Source of the DNA: Planotetraspora thailandica
GTDB taxonomy: Bacteria; Actinomycetota; Actinomycetes; Streptosporangiales; Streptosporangiaceae
Length of the DNA: 64,000 bases
NCBI RefSeq assembly: GCF_016863335.1
Contig: NZ_BOOR01000010.1
Location: 290,085 to 354,084, forward strand
Direction: 5' to 3'
Shown: positions 34,343-42,996 of the stretch, in pieces
Layout of the letters: each line of letters starts with the position of its first letter
How positions within the stretch are numbered: the first letter of the stretch is position 1
Made by a program: the position numbers and the translations under genes
Notes under the pieces: model-generated
Database searches by the model: none
Told to the model about the DNA's origin: nothing
What the model saw: only the letters and a program-made list of their open reading frames with translations

Positions 34343-34780
34343 ATGAACGGTGTCGAGCTCTTCCTCCTCGGCCGGACCCTCATGAAGATCGGGGAAGAGG
34401 CCATGCCGGTCGAGGGCCTCGCGCCACAGACCACGAGCGTGCGAACGGTCCTGGTCGTGGTGAGCGACCTGCGCGAACATCCGGAGACGTCGGTCGGCGA
34501 CATCGCCGGCCGGACCGGCCTGCCTCAGAGCGCCGTCTCCGGCGCGGTCGCCCGGCTCCGCGAGGCGGGCTCGATCGTCACCGGGCCCGACCCGCGTGAC
34601 CGCCGCCGCACGCTGATCCGCGCGGCACCCGAGGTCTCCGCCCGGCTCGCCGAGGTGCGTTCCTCGTCCATCGCCGGGGCGCTCGCCTCGGCGGCCCATA
34701 CAGACGACCCGGCGGAGATCGCCGAACTCGTCGCGATGCTGGAGACGCTCGCCCGGCGGTTGTCCCCCCGAACCGGGTGA
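34343..34780 (+). CDS. MarR-family transcriptional regulator
   Basis: 145 residues with a complete winged helix: SVGDIAGRTGLPQSAVSGAV (helix-turn-helix) and GSIVTGPDPRDRRRTLIRAA (wing with the RDRR motif). N- and C-terminal helices would form the dimer interface. ATG 34343 starts just beyond the operator; an upstream in-frame ATG at 34328 would lie within it. It is divergent from the hydrolase/lactonase/transhydrogenase operon and is the obvious candidate regulator, perhaps released by a lactone or hydroxyacid. It ends 2 bp from the convergent DedA gene. Confidence 0.88.
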   Translation: MNGVELFLLGRTLMKIGEEAMPVEGLAPQTTSVRTVLVVVSDLREHPETSVGDIAGRTGLPQSAVSGAVARLREAGSIVTGPDPRDRRRTLIRAAPEVSARLAEVRSSSIAGALASAAHTDDPAEIAELVAMLETLARRLSPRTG

Positions 34781-34782
34781 CC

Positions 34783-35451
34783 TCAGTCTTCGCGGGATGC
34801 CGCCCACCCGGTGTGTGACGTCTCAAGAACCTCACCGTCCGGCGCCTGACGACGGGCGGCACGCCCGCGCAGGTGCCGGACGGTCTCGATGACGACCGTG
34901 ACACCGATCGCGATGCCGAGGCCGAGCAACAGGCCCTTCATCGGGTCGTGCTCGAAGGCCATGCCGCCGACGAAGCCGATCAAGGTCGAATACGCGGCCC
35001 ACGAAACGGTGGCGATCGCGTCGAACAACGTGAACCTCCGCAGCGGATATCCGCCGGCGCCCGCCGTCAGCGTCGCCGCCGTCCGGCCGCCAGGCACATA
35101 ACGCGCGACCACCAGGAGCAGCCCGCCGCGCTCCGCGAGCGTCCGCTCGGCCCAGTCGGCGGCGGCCCGCCCGCGCGTGCCCGGCCGCAGCCGCCCGAGC
35201 ACCCTGCGCCCGGCCGTACGGCCGGCCAAATAGGAGACGTGATCTCCGGCGAACGCGCCGAGCGCCGCGACGGCGATCACGGCCGCCAGGTCGGGGCCGC
35301 CGGTCGCGGCGAACACCCCGGCCGTGATGACCGCGGTCTCGCTCGGCACCGCGGGGAAGAACGCATCGACCAGCGCGACGGCGAAGAGCAGGAGATAGAC
35401 CCAGGGGGAGGCCATGACCTGCCGCAGCAGGTCGAGGATCGCATCGGTCAC
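34783..35451 (-). CDS. DedA/SNARE-associated family membrane protein
   Basis: 222 residues from the GTG at 35451 (the frame is open to 35517; the start is uncertain). The DedA core is visible: VDAFFPAVPSETAVITAG, GDHVSYLAGRTAGRRVLGRL, and VVARYVPGGRTAATLTAGAG with the conserved Arg and Gly-rich segment. About four to five membrane segments. DedA proteins are proton-dependent flippases recycling undecaprenyl phosphate or moving phospholipids. The basic C-terminal tail is cytoplasmic. Not obviously linked to its neighbours. Confidence 0.85.
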   Translation of the reverse strand: MTDAILDLLRQVMASPWVYLLLFAVALVDAFFPAVPSETAVITAGVFAATGGPDLAAVIAVAALGAFAGDHVSYLAGRTAGRRVLGRLRPGTRGRAAADWAERTLAERGGLLLVVARYVPGGRTAATLTAGAGGYPLRRFTLFDAIATVSWAAYSTLIGFVGGMAFEHDPMKGLLLGLGIAIGVTVVIETVRHLRGRAARRQAPDGEVLETSHTGWAASRED

Positions 35452-35586
35452 GATGATCGACGCTACGGAGCACGGCCGCCCCGCCGCCGCGTACGAACGT
35501 CGCCTCCCGCCCCTCACCTTCGGCAGGGTCGGGGCTGGTCCTCACGGAGGAGGGCGGTCCTCCTCCCGGCTTGTAGCGTCGAGGGC

Positions 35587-36822
35587 ATGACGCGGTGGAT
35601 CCGGAGGCGGAGCGCCCAGGAGGTCTTCGCGGACTTCCTGCTCTGGACCGTGGTGTGCCTGCCCATGGTGTTCCTGCCCGGCGACCCCTACGACTGGGAA
35701 CCGCTCAGCGGCGACGACCTTGTCGCCGTCGCGCTCGCGGGCGTGTCCGTCGTGACGTTCGCGGTGCTGATCAGCAGGGCCGCGCCCCTCGCGTCGATGC
35801 TGGTCGTCCTGGTCATGGGGCCATGGCAGGCGACGAAGGCACTGGCCACCGTGCACCTGTGGCCGCTCGACACCCTTGTGCGCGTGGGACCGCTCAACGG
35901 GTTCACGATCGCCATCGTGGCCTTCAGCTATCTTGCCGGGCGGCGGATGGCCCGGCCCCGCACGGTGCTCGGGGTCTTCGGGGCGATCTTCGCGATCGGC
36001 GGGCTCCTCACGCTCATCTCGACGAACGGTCCCGCGCCGAAGGAGACGGTCTGGGTGCCGATCCTCACCGGGGTGCTCATCACGAGCGTCCTGCCGTGGA
36101 TGGCCGGGCTGTACGTGCGCCAGCGCCAGGACCAGCGGGAACGCGAACGCCGTATGGTCGCCGCGCAGGCCCGGCTCCGCGAGCGTGCCCGCATCGCCCA
36201 GGACATGCACGACTCGCTCGGCCACGAGCTCGCCCTGATCGCGCTGCGCGCCGGAGCGCTGGAGATGGCCCCCGACCTCGCCGAATGCCATCGGGCCGCG
36301 GCGAGCGAGCTGCGCCAGGCGGCGGGCGCCACGACGGCGCGGCTCCGCCAGGTGATCGGCGTCCTCGCGGACGACGGTGGGCCCACGGACGACGGCGGGC
36401 GGGCGCCGCTCGCGCCCCACGGTGAGGACATCGCGGCACTGGTCGAGCGAGCGAGGTCGTCGGGCATGACCGTCGAACTGGCCGGCGACCCCTCCCTCGC
36501 GGCCGACGACGACTGGGAGGGGTCGCTCGTCCGCAACGCCGCCTACCGCGTCGTGCAGGAGGCCATCACCAACGCCGCGCGGCACGCCCCCGGGGCTCCC
36601 GTGTCCGTACGCGTCGATCGCACCCCCGGCACGGTCACCGTCTCGGTGTCCAACCCGGCTCCCGCGGGCGCCATCGGTGACGGCACCGGCCTGGTCGGGC
36701 TGCGCGAGCGTGTACGGCTGGCCGGGGGCGCCTTTAACGCCGGGCCGAGGGGCGGCAGGTTCGAGGCCGTCGCCCGCCTGCCGTACGAGCCGGGGGACGA
36801 GAAGCGGAGGGAACCTGCGTGA
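35587..36822 (+). CDS. Two-component sensor histidine kinase (HisKA_3 type)
   Basis: 411 residues. Five to six membrane segments occupy ~17-180. The dimerisation/phosphoacceptor block RIAQDMHDSLGHELALIALR has H208; the ATPase domain has the N-box VQEAITNAARHAPG and the G-box GDGTGLVGLRERV. This is the NarL-partner (DesK/LiaS-like) kinase class. No extracellular sensor domain is evident, so membrane-embedded sensing is likely. It overlaps its response regulator by 4 bp (GTGA) and is translated with it. ATG 35587 follows GAGGGC. Confidence 0.92.
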   Translation: MTRWIRRRSAQEVFADFLLWTVVCLPMVFLPGDPYDWEPLSGDDLVAVALAGVSVVTFAVLISRAAPLASMLVVLVMGPWQATKALATVHLWPLDTLVRVGPLNGFTIAIVAFSYLAGRRMARPRTVLGVFGAIFAIGGLLTLISTNGPAPKETVWVPILTGVLITSVLPWMAGLYVRQRQDQRERERRMVAAQARLRERARIAQDMHDSLGHELALIALRAGALEMAPDLAECHRAAASELRQAAGATTARLRQVIGVLADDGGPTDDGGRAPLAPHGEDIAALVERARSSGMTVELAGDPSLAADDDWEGSLVRNAAYRVVQEAITNAARHAPGAPVSVRVDRTPGTVTVSVSNPAPAGAIGDGTGLVGLRERVRLAGGAFNAGPRGGRFEAVARLPYEPGDEKRREPA

Positions 36823-37475
36823 TCAAGGTGGTGCTGGCCGACGACGAGGCCATGATCAGGGCAGGGGTGCGGGCCATCCTGTCCACCGATCCGGAGATCC
36901 AGGTGGTCGCGGAGGCGCGAGACGGACATGAGGCCGTCGAGCTGACGCTTTCGTGCCGCCCCGACGTGGTGCTGCTCGACATCCGCATGCCGCGGCTGGA
37001 CGGGCTGGCCGCGGCGGCGGAGATCCGCCGCATCGCACCGGACACGGGGGTGGTGATGCTGACGACCTTCGGGGAGGACGAGTACATCACGCGGGCCCTC
37101 GGCGACGGCGCCGGCGGGTTCCTCCTCAAGTCGGGCGACCCCCGTGAGCTGCTGGCCGGGGTGCGCGCGGTGGCGGGCGGGGCCGCCTACCTGTCGCCCG
37201 AGGTCGCCCACCGCGTGATCAGCCAGCTCGACGGGGGGCGGATGCGCCGCGCCGCCGAGGCGCGGGCGCGGGCCGGCGGCCTGACCCCGCGTGAGCGTGA
37301 CGTGCTCGCGCTGCTCGGCGCGGGGCTGTCCAACGCCCAGATCGGCACGCGGCTGCATCTGGTGGAGGGCACCGTCAAGACCTACGTCAGCGCCATCCTG
37401 GCCCGGCTCGGCGTCGGCAACCGGGTCCAGGCCGCGATCATCGCCTACGAGGCGGGGCTCGTGGACGGCGACTGA
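36819..37475 (+). CDS. NarL/FixJ-type response regulator
   Basis: 218 residues. Receiver domain with the acidic pocket (VVLADDEAM), phospho-acceptor D54 in VVLLDIRMPRLDG and the conserved Lys in GFLLKSGDP; the C-terminal LuxR helix-turn-helix is LTPRERDVLALLGAGLSNAQ with EGTVKTYVSAILARLG. GTG start overlapping the kinase stop. It would be phosphorylated by the adjacent kinase; targets are unknown. The downstream gene is convergent, 10 bp away. Confidence 0.94.
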   Translation: MIKVVLADDEAMIRAGVRAILSTDPEIQVVAEARDGHEAVELTLSCRPDVVLLDIRMPRLDGLAAAAEIRRIAPDTGVVMLTTFGEDEYITRALGDGAGGFLLKSGDPRELLAGVRAVAGGAAYLSPEVAHRVISQLDGGRMRRAAEARARAGGLTPRERDVLALLGAGLSNAQIGTRLHLVEGTVKTYVSAILARLGVGNRVQAAIIAYEAGLVDGD

Positions 37476-37485
37476 TCCAGCGAGA

Positions 37486-38376
37486 TCAGAAGCCGTGACG
37501 TCGCAGGAACCGCCGGTTGGCGCGCTGGTCCGCGCGGATCGCGGCCAGGTCCTGACCGTGCGCGGGGGCGTCCTGCTCGACGACGACCCACCCCTCATAT
37601 CCGCTCTCGTGGAGTGCGGCGGCGAAGGCGGCGAGGTCCACCTCCCCCTGCCCGAGCGCGGGGAAACAGCCCCTGGCCACGGCCGCAGACAGGTCGCCGT
37701 CCCCGGCGAGTGCGGCCCTGCTGGCGTCCTTGACGTGCACCTGACGCACCCGCCCCGCCCAGGAGGCGAGCGCGGCCACCGGGTCGCCCCCGGCGAGCCA
37801 GAGGTGGCCCGTGTCCAGGCAGACCCCCACGTCGGTCAGCTCCAGCAGCCGCTCGACCTCGGCGGGGGTCTCCACATCGGTGCCCAGGTGGAAGTGGAAG
37901 GCGGGCTCCAGACCGGCCTCGCGGCACATGTCGGCCGCGATCTGCACGCGGGCCGCGAACCCGGGCCAGGCGGCGTCCGGCATGCCGGGCACTCCCGCCG
38001 CGGGCCGGGCGAACCTTCCGGGATGGGGCGGGCACGCCAGCGTCGGCCGCGGGGCGAAGCGGGCGTCGTCCACAGGCATCCGGGCGAACACGTCCAGCGC
38101 CGCACGCAACCCCGCGAGATCCTCCTCGAAGCCGGCGCGGTCGCCGTACCGCAGGTCGATCCAGCCGCCCGCGAGACCCAGCCCGGCCCGCACGAGCTCG
38201 TGCGGAAGGAAGAGCCCGATCGGCCCGGAGTCGATCCCGTCGTATCCGGACGCGGCCACCTCGGCGAGCAGCTCGCCTGGGGCGATCACGTCGGCGTCGG
38301 CCCGGTAGATCCCGAAATTGACCGGCGCGTTCGCCACCCGCGTCGCCGCGGCCTTCACGGTCTTCAGGGCCTGCAC
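37486..38376 (-). CDS. Xylose-isomerase-like TIM-barrel protein (sugar phosphate isomerase/epimerase)
   Basis: 296 residues with the AP-endonuclease-2 fold: NFGIYR start, SGYDGIDSGPIGLFLP, a metal-binding Glu/His series in EPAFHFHLGTDVET, CLDTGHLWLAGGDP, RQVHVKDAS and GWVVVEQD. The ligand spacing is close to IolE/inosose dehydratase-like isomerases, but no inositol genes are present, so the substrate is unknown. GTG 38376 has GGTGAGG upstream. It lies 52 bp downstream of the PP2C-like gene on the same strand and may share its transcript. Confidence 0.82.
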   Translation of the reverse strand: MQALKTVKAAATRVANAPVNFGIYRADADVIAPGELLAEVAASGYDGIDSGPIGLFLPHELVRAGLGLAGGWIDLRYGDRAGFEEDLAGLRAALDVFARMPVDDARFAPRPTLACPPHPGRFARPAAGVPGMPDAAWPGFAARVQIAADMCREAGLEPAFHFHLGTDVETPAEVERLLELTDVGVCLDTGHLWLAGGDPVAALASWAGRVRQVHVKDASRAALAGDGDLSAAVARGCFPALGQGEVDLAAFAAALHESGYEGWVVVEQDAPAHGQDLAAIRADQRANRRFLRRHGF

Positions 38377-38427
38377 AGAACCTCACCGCCTCCACTCGGG
38401 GAACTCCGCTCGGGGATCACCGACGAT

Positions 38428-39603
38428 TCACGGGCCCCAGACGTAACCGGTCACGCGTACGACCCGGGCCACGACGACCGTCACGTCGTCCTTGGGGCCG
38501 TTACGGTAGGCCAGCCTCAGCAACACTTCCGCGCACACGTGCGGCGCGGCGTGGAAATTACGCCCGACGACGGCCTGGATCTCCGGGAACGACAACACCT
38601 CGGTCAGGCCGTTGGAGGCGAGCACCACCAGAGCGCCCGGCCGTACGGGCGTGCTTTCCACGTCGCCGGTCACGTGGTCGCCCGCTCCGACGGCGCGCAC
38701 GATCGGGTCCGCGCCGACCGACTGGGGAGTGGTCAGCATCTCACCCTCGCCGGGCGAGGGGAACAGGTAGACGCTCCCGCTGCCGATGTGCGCGCAGACG
38801 AGGGCCCAGGATGTCAGCGGGCCGGCCACCTCGGCGAGGACGACGACGTCGAGGGCGGCCGCCATCCCTCTCAGCTCGGGGACTTCGACGCCCTTGTCGC
38901 GCAACACCGCGTTGGCGAATTCCAGGCTGTCGCGCAGCGACTCGTCCGGCCCCGGCGCCGCGGACGCCGCCTGATCGGCCACCACCGCCCCGAGCGCCAG
39001 GGCCGCCGCCCATCGGCTCTCGGCGCCCCAGGCGACCCCGTCGGCCAGGGCGATCAGCTTTTCCTGGATGAGGTAGGCGTCGGCGTTCTCCCCCAGGTTC
39101 CCCGCGTTCGTACGGCCGGCCGCGTCGAACTTCACCAGGGACACCGGGCGCGGAGCGTCGTCCTCCTGCTGCTCGTCCTCCTGCTGCACATCCGAGACAG
39201 GTACGGCCCGCCGCCCGGCCGGATCGTGGTCACGCCGAGGACCGCCGTCGCCCCCGCCGTCGTCGGCGCCGTCTGGGGCCTCCCGGGGGGCGGCCACGAG
39301 CGGCGCGAGCGGCGTGCCCGGCCAGTCGTCGGCATCCGTCACGTCGGCCGGGTCACCGTCCACGTCACTTTCCGGCGTGGCCGGGGCCGTACCGCCCGCA
39401 GGAATGTCGGCCTCCACGGCCGCAGGCTGCTGCGTTGTGGCGGGCCCGCCGGCGGAGGCCGGCGCGGCGGCGCCGTCCGGCAGGCTGCGCCGCTCCGCTC
39501 CGCGCACGTACTGGACGCCCCTGTTCTGGCTGACGGCGAACGCGAGGATCGCGGAGATCACGAGCCCCGCCACGACGGCCGAGGCCGCAAGCGTGACAAT
39601 CAC
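38428..39603 (-). CDS. PP2C-like phosphatase with N-terminal membrane anchor and disordered linker
   Basis: 391 residues. A single membrane segment at ~3-24 is followed by about 120 residues rich in Ala, Pro, Asp and Gln (including an acidic QQEDEQQEDD stretch), then a PP2C-type domain: NLGENADAYLIQEKLIALAD resembles the metal-binding N-Q-D block, and DDVTVVVARV the final Asp motif. Some canonical PP2C metal residues are not obvious (ALADGVAWG stands for the DGMGG motif), so activity may be reduced. GTG start at 39603. Probably extracytoplasmic or cytoplasmic depending on topology; not decided. Confidence 0.7.
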   Translation of the reverse strand: MIVTLAASAVVAGLVISAILAFAVSQNRGVQYVRGAERRSLPDGAAAPASAGGPATTQQPAAVEADIPAGGTAPATPESDVDGDPADVTDADDWPGTPLAPLVAAPREAPDGADDGGGDGGPRRDHDPAGRRAVPVSDVQQEDEQQEDDAPRPVSLVKFDAAGRTNAGNLGENADAYLIQEKLIALADGVAWGAESRWAAALALGAVVADQAASAAPGPDESLRDSLEFANAVLRDKGVEVPELRGMAAALDVVVLAEVAGPLTSWALVCAHIGSGSVYLFPSPGEGEMLTTPQSVGADPIVRAVGAGDHVTGDVESTPVRPGALVVLASNGLTEVLSFPEIQAVVGRNFHAAPHVCAEVLLRLAYRNGPKDDVTVVVARVVRVTGYVWGP

Positions 39604-40052
39604 TCAGCGCGCTCCAGGGGTGTCGCGGACGATATCGGTGCCTCTCTTCCCTCCATGCTCGGGCGCGGCCGGGCTCCCACCGGGACATACCAGCGGGGGT
39701 GCGACCCAGAAACGCCCGAAACACCCGAAGTGGCAGCATTGTGATCGTAAAGAGCTGTCATGGGAAGACCCGGCGTCGATCTCCACCGGTGATCAGCCCG
39801 GCCGATCTCGTCTCGCCGGACGGAACCCGCACCGCCATCCCCTCTCCGCGCCTCACGCCGCGACAGGCGGTTCCGCGTGCTCACGCCGACCGGGCAGTAA
39901 GGATGACGCTTCGGATGCGGGGGAGGTTGACGGTGAGCGGCCGGGTCCGTGCCCGGGCGGAACGGCGGTTCATGGGAGTATTTCCGGGCGTCCCGCCGCC
40001 GCATGGCCCGTGGCAGAACCCGTTGTGAGAACCGACCGGAGGACGAGCGCCC
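39604..40052. other. Divergent intergenic region, no gene
   Basis: 449 bp between the PP2C-like gene and the cyclohydrolase gene, so it should hold two promoters. The short open frames inside have no ribosome site or protein-like composition, and I see no structured RNA or clear operator. Confidence 0.4.
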
Positions 40053-40673
40053 ATGCGCGACGAGAAGATCAGCGACTTCTTGCACCGGCTGGCCGATCGT
40101 GTGCCCGCGCCGGGTGGAGGCGCCTCCGCGGCGTTGCACGCCGCCCAGGCGGCGGCCCTGCTGGGCATGGTCGCCCGCTACAGCACGGGCGCCGCATACG
40201 CGGCCCACGAGCGCGACATCGCGACGATCATCGCCGAGACGGACACGCTGCGTGCGGCCGCCCTGCGCCTGGCCGAGGACGACGCGGCGGCGTTCACCGC
40301 GGTCACCGACGCCTACAAGCTGCCCAAGGACACCGACGAGGCGAAGGCGGCCCGGTCTGCCGCCATCGCGGAGGCCCTGGTGGGCGCGGCCAGACCCCCG
40401 GCCGAGGTGATCGCCGTGGCCCAGGCCGCCATCGGGTTCGCCGAACGGCTGCTGCCGATCGGCAACCGCAACGTCGTCACCGACGTGGCGGCGGCGGCCG
40501 AGGCCGCCAGAGCCGCGGCCACCACCGCCCGGGTCAACATCGAGATCAATCTGGGCGGCGTCAGGGACGACGCCTTCCGCGCCGAACTGACCGCCGAGGC
40601 CGCCAAGGTCGACGACCTCGCGGCGCGGGCCGAGCAGGTCACCGCCGCCGTCCGCGCGGAGATCGCCAAGTGA
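40053..40673 (+). CDS. Cyclodeaminase/cyclohydrolase family protein (methenyl-THF cyclohydrolase-like, FchA)
   Basis: 206 residues, all-helical FTCD-C fold. The signature VPAPGGGASAALHAAQAAAL, with NRNVVTDVAAAAEAARAA and ARVNIEINL, matches formiminotransferase-cyclodeaminase C-terminal domains and stand-alone methenyltetrahydrofolate cyclohydrolases. It overlaps folD by 4 bp (GTGA), so the two are translated together. Since the adjacent FolD lacks its cyclohydrolase lysine, this protein probably supplies the 5,10-methenyl-THF to 10-formyl-THF step. A cyclodeaminase role is less likely because no formiminotransferase is nearby. Confidence 0.85.
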   Translation: MRDEKISDFLHRLADRVPAPGGGASAALHAAQAAALLGMVARYSTGAAYAAHERDIATIIAETDTLRAAALRLAEDDAAAFTAVTDAYKLPKDTDEAKAARSAAIAEALVGAARPPAEVIAVAQAAIGFAERLLPIGNRNVVTDVAAAAEAARAAATTARVNIEINLGGVRDDAFRAELTAEAAKVDDLAARAEQVTAAVRAEIAK

Positions 40674-41512
40674 CCGCCGCCGTCCTGTCCGGCAGAGAAC
40701 TGGCCGCCGCCGTCCGCGCGGCGACCGCCGACGAGGCCGCGGCGCTCACGGCGGCGGGCACCCCGCCCCGGCTGGCCGTCGTCGTGGCCACCGCCGACGA
40801 GTCCAGCGCCTGGTACGTGCGCTCGATCGCGAGGGCCGCGGAGAAGGCCGGCATCGTCTGCGACATCGTCGATCTCGGCCCCGGCGCGACGGCCGAGGAG
40901 ATCCGGGTACGGCTCGGCGAGCTGAGCGCGGACGACACCGTTCACGGCATCATCATGCAGACGCCCCTGCCGGCCGGGGTCAACGCCCAGGAGACGGCTC
41001 TGGCCATCGCGGTCGCGAAGGACGTCGACGGGGCCAACCCGGTCTCCCTGGGTCGCCTGGCGGCCGGGCTGCCCGCGTTCGCCCCGGCCACCGCCGAGGC
41101 CGTCGTCCGGATCCTGGAGCATCATGAGGTGCCTCTGACCGGCCGCCACGTCGCCGTCGTGGGCCGGTCGACCGTGGTCGGCAAGCCGGTGGCGCACCTG
41201 CTGCTGGACAGGAACGCCACGGTCACCGTCTGCCACTCCCGCACCGCGGACCTGGCTGCCGTCACCTCGGCCGCCGACGTTGTCGTCGCGGCGGCCGGCA
41301 GGGCGGGGCTGATCACCGCCGAGCACGTCGCTCCCGGGGCCGTCGTGATCGACGTGGGCACCAACCCCACCCCTGACGGCGGGCTGGTCGGCGACGTCGA
41401 CGCCGTCACCGTCGCGGACAAGGCAGGGGCGCTGACCCCGGTGCCTGGCGGGGTGGGCCCGGTGACGACCGCGCTGCTGCTCCAGCACACCGTGCGGGCG
41501 GCCGCCCGCTGA
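40670..41512 (+). CDS. folD: FolD-family methylene-THF dehydrogenase lacking the catalytic Lys
   Basis: 280 residues, cytoplasmic. FolD landmarks are IIMQTPLPAGV, AKDVDGANPVSLG, VVGRSTVVGKPVAHLLL (NADP site) and PVPGGVGPVTTALLL. Two key features differ: the Tyr-x3-Lys dyad is Y49-V-R-S-I53, so the catalytic lysine is isoleucine, and the folate-side PCTP motif is PATA. Lysine substitution in characterised FolD/MTHFD enzymes abolishes cyclohydrolase activity and can spare dehydrogenase activity. With the coupled cyclohydrolase gene upstream, I infer a split pathway. A second, canonical FolD may exist elsewhere in the genome. Confidence 0.88.
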   Translation: MTAAVLSGRELAAAVRAATADEAAALTAAGTPPRLAVVVATADESSAWYVRSIARAAEKAGIVCDIVDLGPGATAEEIRVRLGELSADDTVHGIIMQTPLPAGVNAQETALAIAVAKDVDGANPVSLGRLAAGLPAFAPATAEAVVRILEHHEVPLTGRHVAVVGRSTVVGKPVAHLLLDRNATVTVCHSRTADLAAVTSAADVVVAAAGRAGLITAEHVAPGAVVIDVGTNPTPDGGLVGDVDAVTVADKAGALTPVPGGVGPVTTALLLQHTVRAAAR

Positions 41513-41528
41513 CGGCCCGGGTCTGAGG

Positions 41529-41990
41529 TCAGGCGAGGCGGGCGGGGAAGCCTCCGGTCGCGACCGGGCCCCAGCGGGTGGGGGTGACGCGCAGCAGCGA
41601 CTTGTCCTGCCGCTTCATGGCCTCACGGTATTCGTCCCAGTCGGGATGCTCTCCTGAGATGCAGCGGTAGTAGTCCACGAGGGGTTCGAGCGCCTCGGGC
41701 ATGTCGAGCACCTCGGCGGTGCCGTCCACCTGCACCCACGGGCCGCCGAAGTCGTCCGAGAGCACGATGACGCTGACCTGCTCGTCCCGGCGGGCGTTGT
41801 GGGTCTTTGCCCGCTCGGGATAGGTCGAGACCACGATCCTGCCCTCGTCGTCGACGCCGCAGGTCACGGGCGACGCCTGCGGCCGTCCGTCGCGGCGGGT
41901 GGTGATGACGATCGCCTGGTGCCGTACGCGCACGAAATCGAGCAACTGCTCACGGGTGACGGTGTCCGCCGTCGCGATCTTTGGGCTCAT
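41529..41990 (-). CDS. PPOX-class F420-dependent oxidoreductase-like protein
   Basis: 153 residues with the split-barrel flavin/F420-binding fold: HQAIVITTRRDGRPQASPVT, GRIVVSTYPERAKTHNARRD and WVQVDGTAEV, then LVDYYRCISGEHPDWDEY. This is the actinobacterial PPOX F420 family rather than true pyridoxamine phosphate oxidase. It would reduce an unknown substrate with F420H2. ATG 41990 lies 34 bp from the stop of the upstream same-strand alpha/beta hydrolase gene (42025), so both may form one transcript. Confidence 0.85.
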   Translation of the reverse strand: MSPKIATADTVTREQLLDFVRVRHQAIVITTRRDGRPQASPVTCGVDDEGRIVVSTYPERAKTHNARRDEQVSVIVLSDDFGGPWVQVDGTAEVLDMPEALEPLVDYYRCISGEHPDWDEYREAMKRQDKSLLRVTPTRWGPVATGGFPARLA

Positions 41991-42024
41991 ATGGGCAACT
42001 CTAGGCCGCCCGCGGAAGCCCTAT

Positions 42025-42936
42025 TCAGAGGGCCGGGTGCCATCGGGCGAGCAGGTCGGTGATCGCCTGGAGCACGGCGTCCTGGCGCTCCTCGTGGATC
42101 CAGCCGTGGCCGGCGTCGTCGAGGACGCGGTGCTCTCCGCGGGGCACCGACGCGGCCAGCCGAGCGTGCAGGTCGACCTTGGCGGCGTTGATCTCCCGGG
42201 CGGTCTCCTCCGACCACAGGTGCACCTGGGTGGAGTCGACGGCCCCCGCGGTGAGCACGATCATCGGCACGTCGGGCAGGCCGGGCCCATGCCGGAGCTC
42301 GTCGGCGACCACGTCGTAGAGGTTCTTGTCCTCCTGCCAGCCCGCCTGCCACGCGGTCAGGTGGTGTTCGATCAGCGGCCCGCGCACCGCGTCCGGCCAT
42401 TTGGCGAAATGCCGGGTGAGAGGTCCGCGCGAGGCCTCGATCTGCTCCTCGGTCGCCTCCGGCAGGTCACCCTGCTTCATCTGCGCGAGTTTGTCCTTCA
42501 CGTGCTGGGGGGCGAGGGCGTGCATGTCCTCGTGGAAGGGGTCGAGCAGGAGCAGGCCGGCGACCTCGCCCGGAAAACGCGCCGCGAGGCTGCGGGCGTA
42601 GACCGCGCCCAGCGAGTGGCCGACGAGCAGGTAGGGCGCGGGGACACCGGCGGCGTGCAGCAGATCGTGCAGCTCGCCGGAGACCTCGGCGGCGACGCGG
42701 GGCAGCTGCGCCGGCCCGCTCCAGCCGGTGCCCGCGCGGTCGTAGATCACGCTGGTGGTCAGCTCGGCGGTGCGGTCATGGATGTTCAGGTAGTCGAGGC
42801 CGACCAGGCCGGCCCCAGGCAGGAACACCACCGCGGGGCTTCCGGTGCCGGACCGGTGCAGCGCCAGCCGCCGCCCTCCGACGTCGTACAGGCGTCCGAG
42901 GGGAGGCGCGGCGGCTTCGGACGATCGATGTGACAT
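42025..42936 (-). CDS. Alpha/beta hydrolase
   Basis: 303 residues. The oxyanion segment is VFLPGAGLVG, the nucleophile elbow GHSLGAVYARSL near residue 118 and the His in DDAGHGWIHEE near 283; the acid likely follows LTAGAVD. GGAG upstream supports ATG 42936; the open frame continues to 43542 but is antisense to the next gene. It is divergent from an ArsR-like regulator with a perfect operator between them, suggesting inducible expression. Substrate unknown; it resembles chloroperoxidase/epoxide-hydrolase-like members. Confidence 0.88.
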   Translation of the reverse strand: MSHRSSEAAAPPLGRLYDVGGRRLALHRSGTGSPAVVFLPGAGLVGLDYLNIHDRTAELTTSVIYDRAGTGWSGPAQLPRVAAEVSGELHDLLHAAGVPAPYLLVGHSLGAVYARSLAARFPGEVAGLLLLDPFHEDMHALAPQHVKDKLAQMKQGDLPEATEEQIEASRGPLTRHFAKWPDAVRGPLIEHHLTAWQAGWQEDKNLYDVVADELRHGPGLPDVPMIVLTAGAVDSTQVHLWSEETAREINAAKVDLHARLAASVPRGEHRVLDDAGHGWIHEERQDAVLQAITDLLARWHPAL

Positions 42937-42953
42937 GCGGTCGGCTCCTATCG

Positions 42954-42969
42954 TTCTCAATTTTGAGAA
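42954..42969. promoter_or_regulatory. Operator of the ArsR-like regulator
   Basis: TTCTCAA-TT-TTGAGAA, a perfect 7-bp inverted repeat with a 2-bp centre, lies between the divergent hydrolase and regulator genes, 18 bp before the hydrolase start and 27 bp before the regulator start. Confidence 0.75.
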
Positions 42970-42996
42970 AGGTATCAGGCGTGAGATCGTTCGTCC

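Noticed and set aside
39604..40052. Coding sequence in the PP2C/cyclohydrolase gap
   Set aside because: The short frames on both strands lack ribosome sites and protein-like composition.
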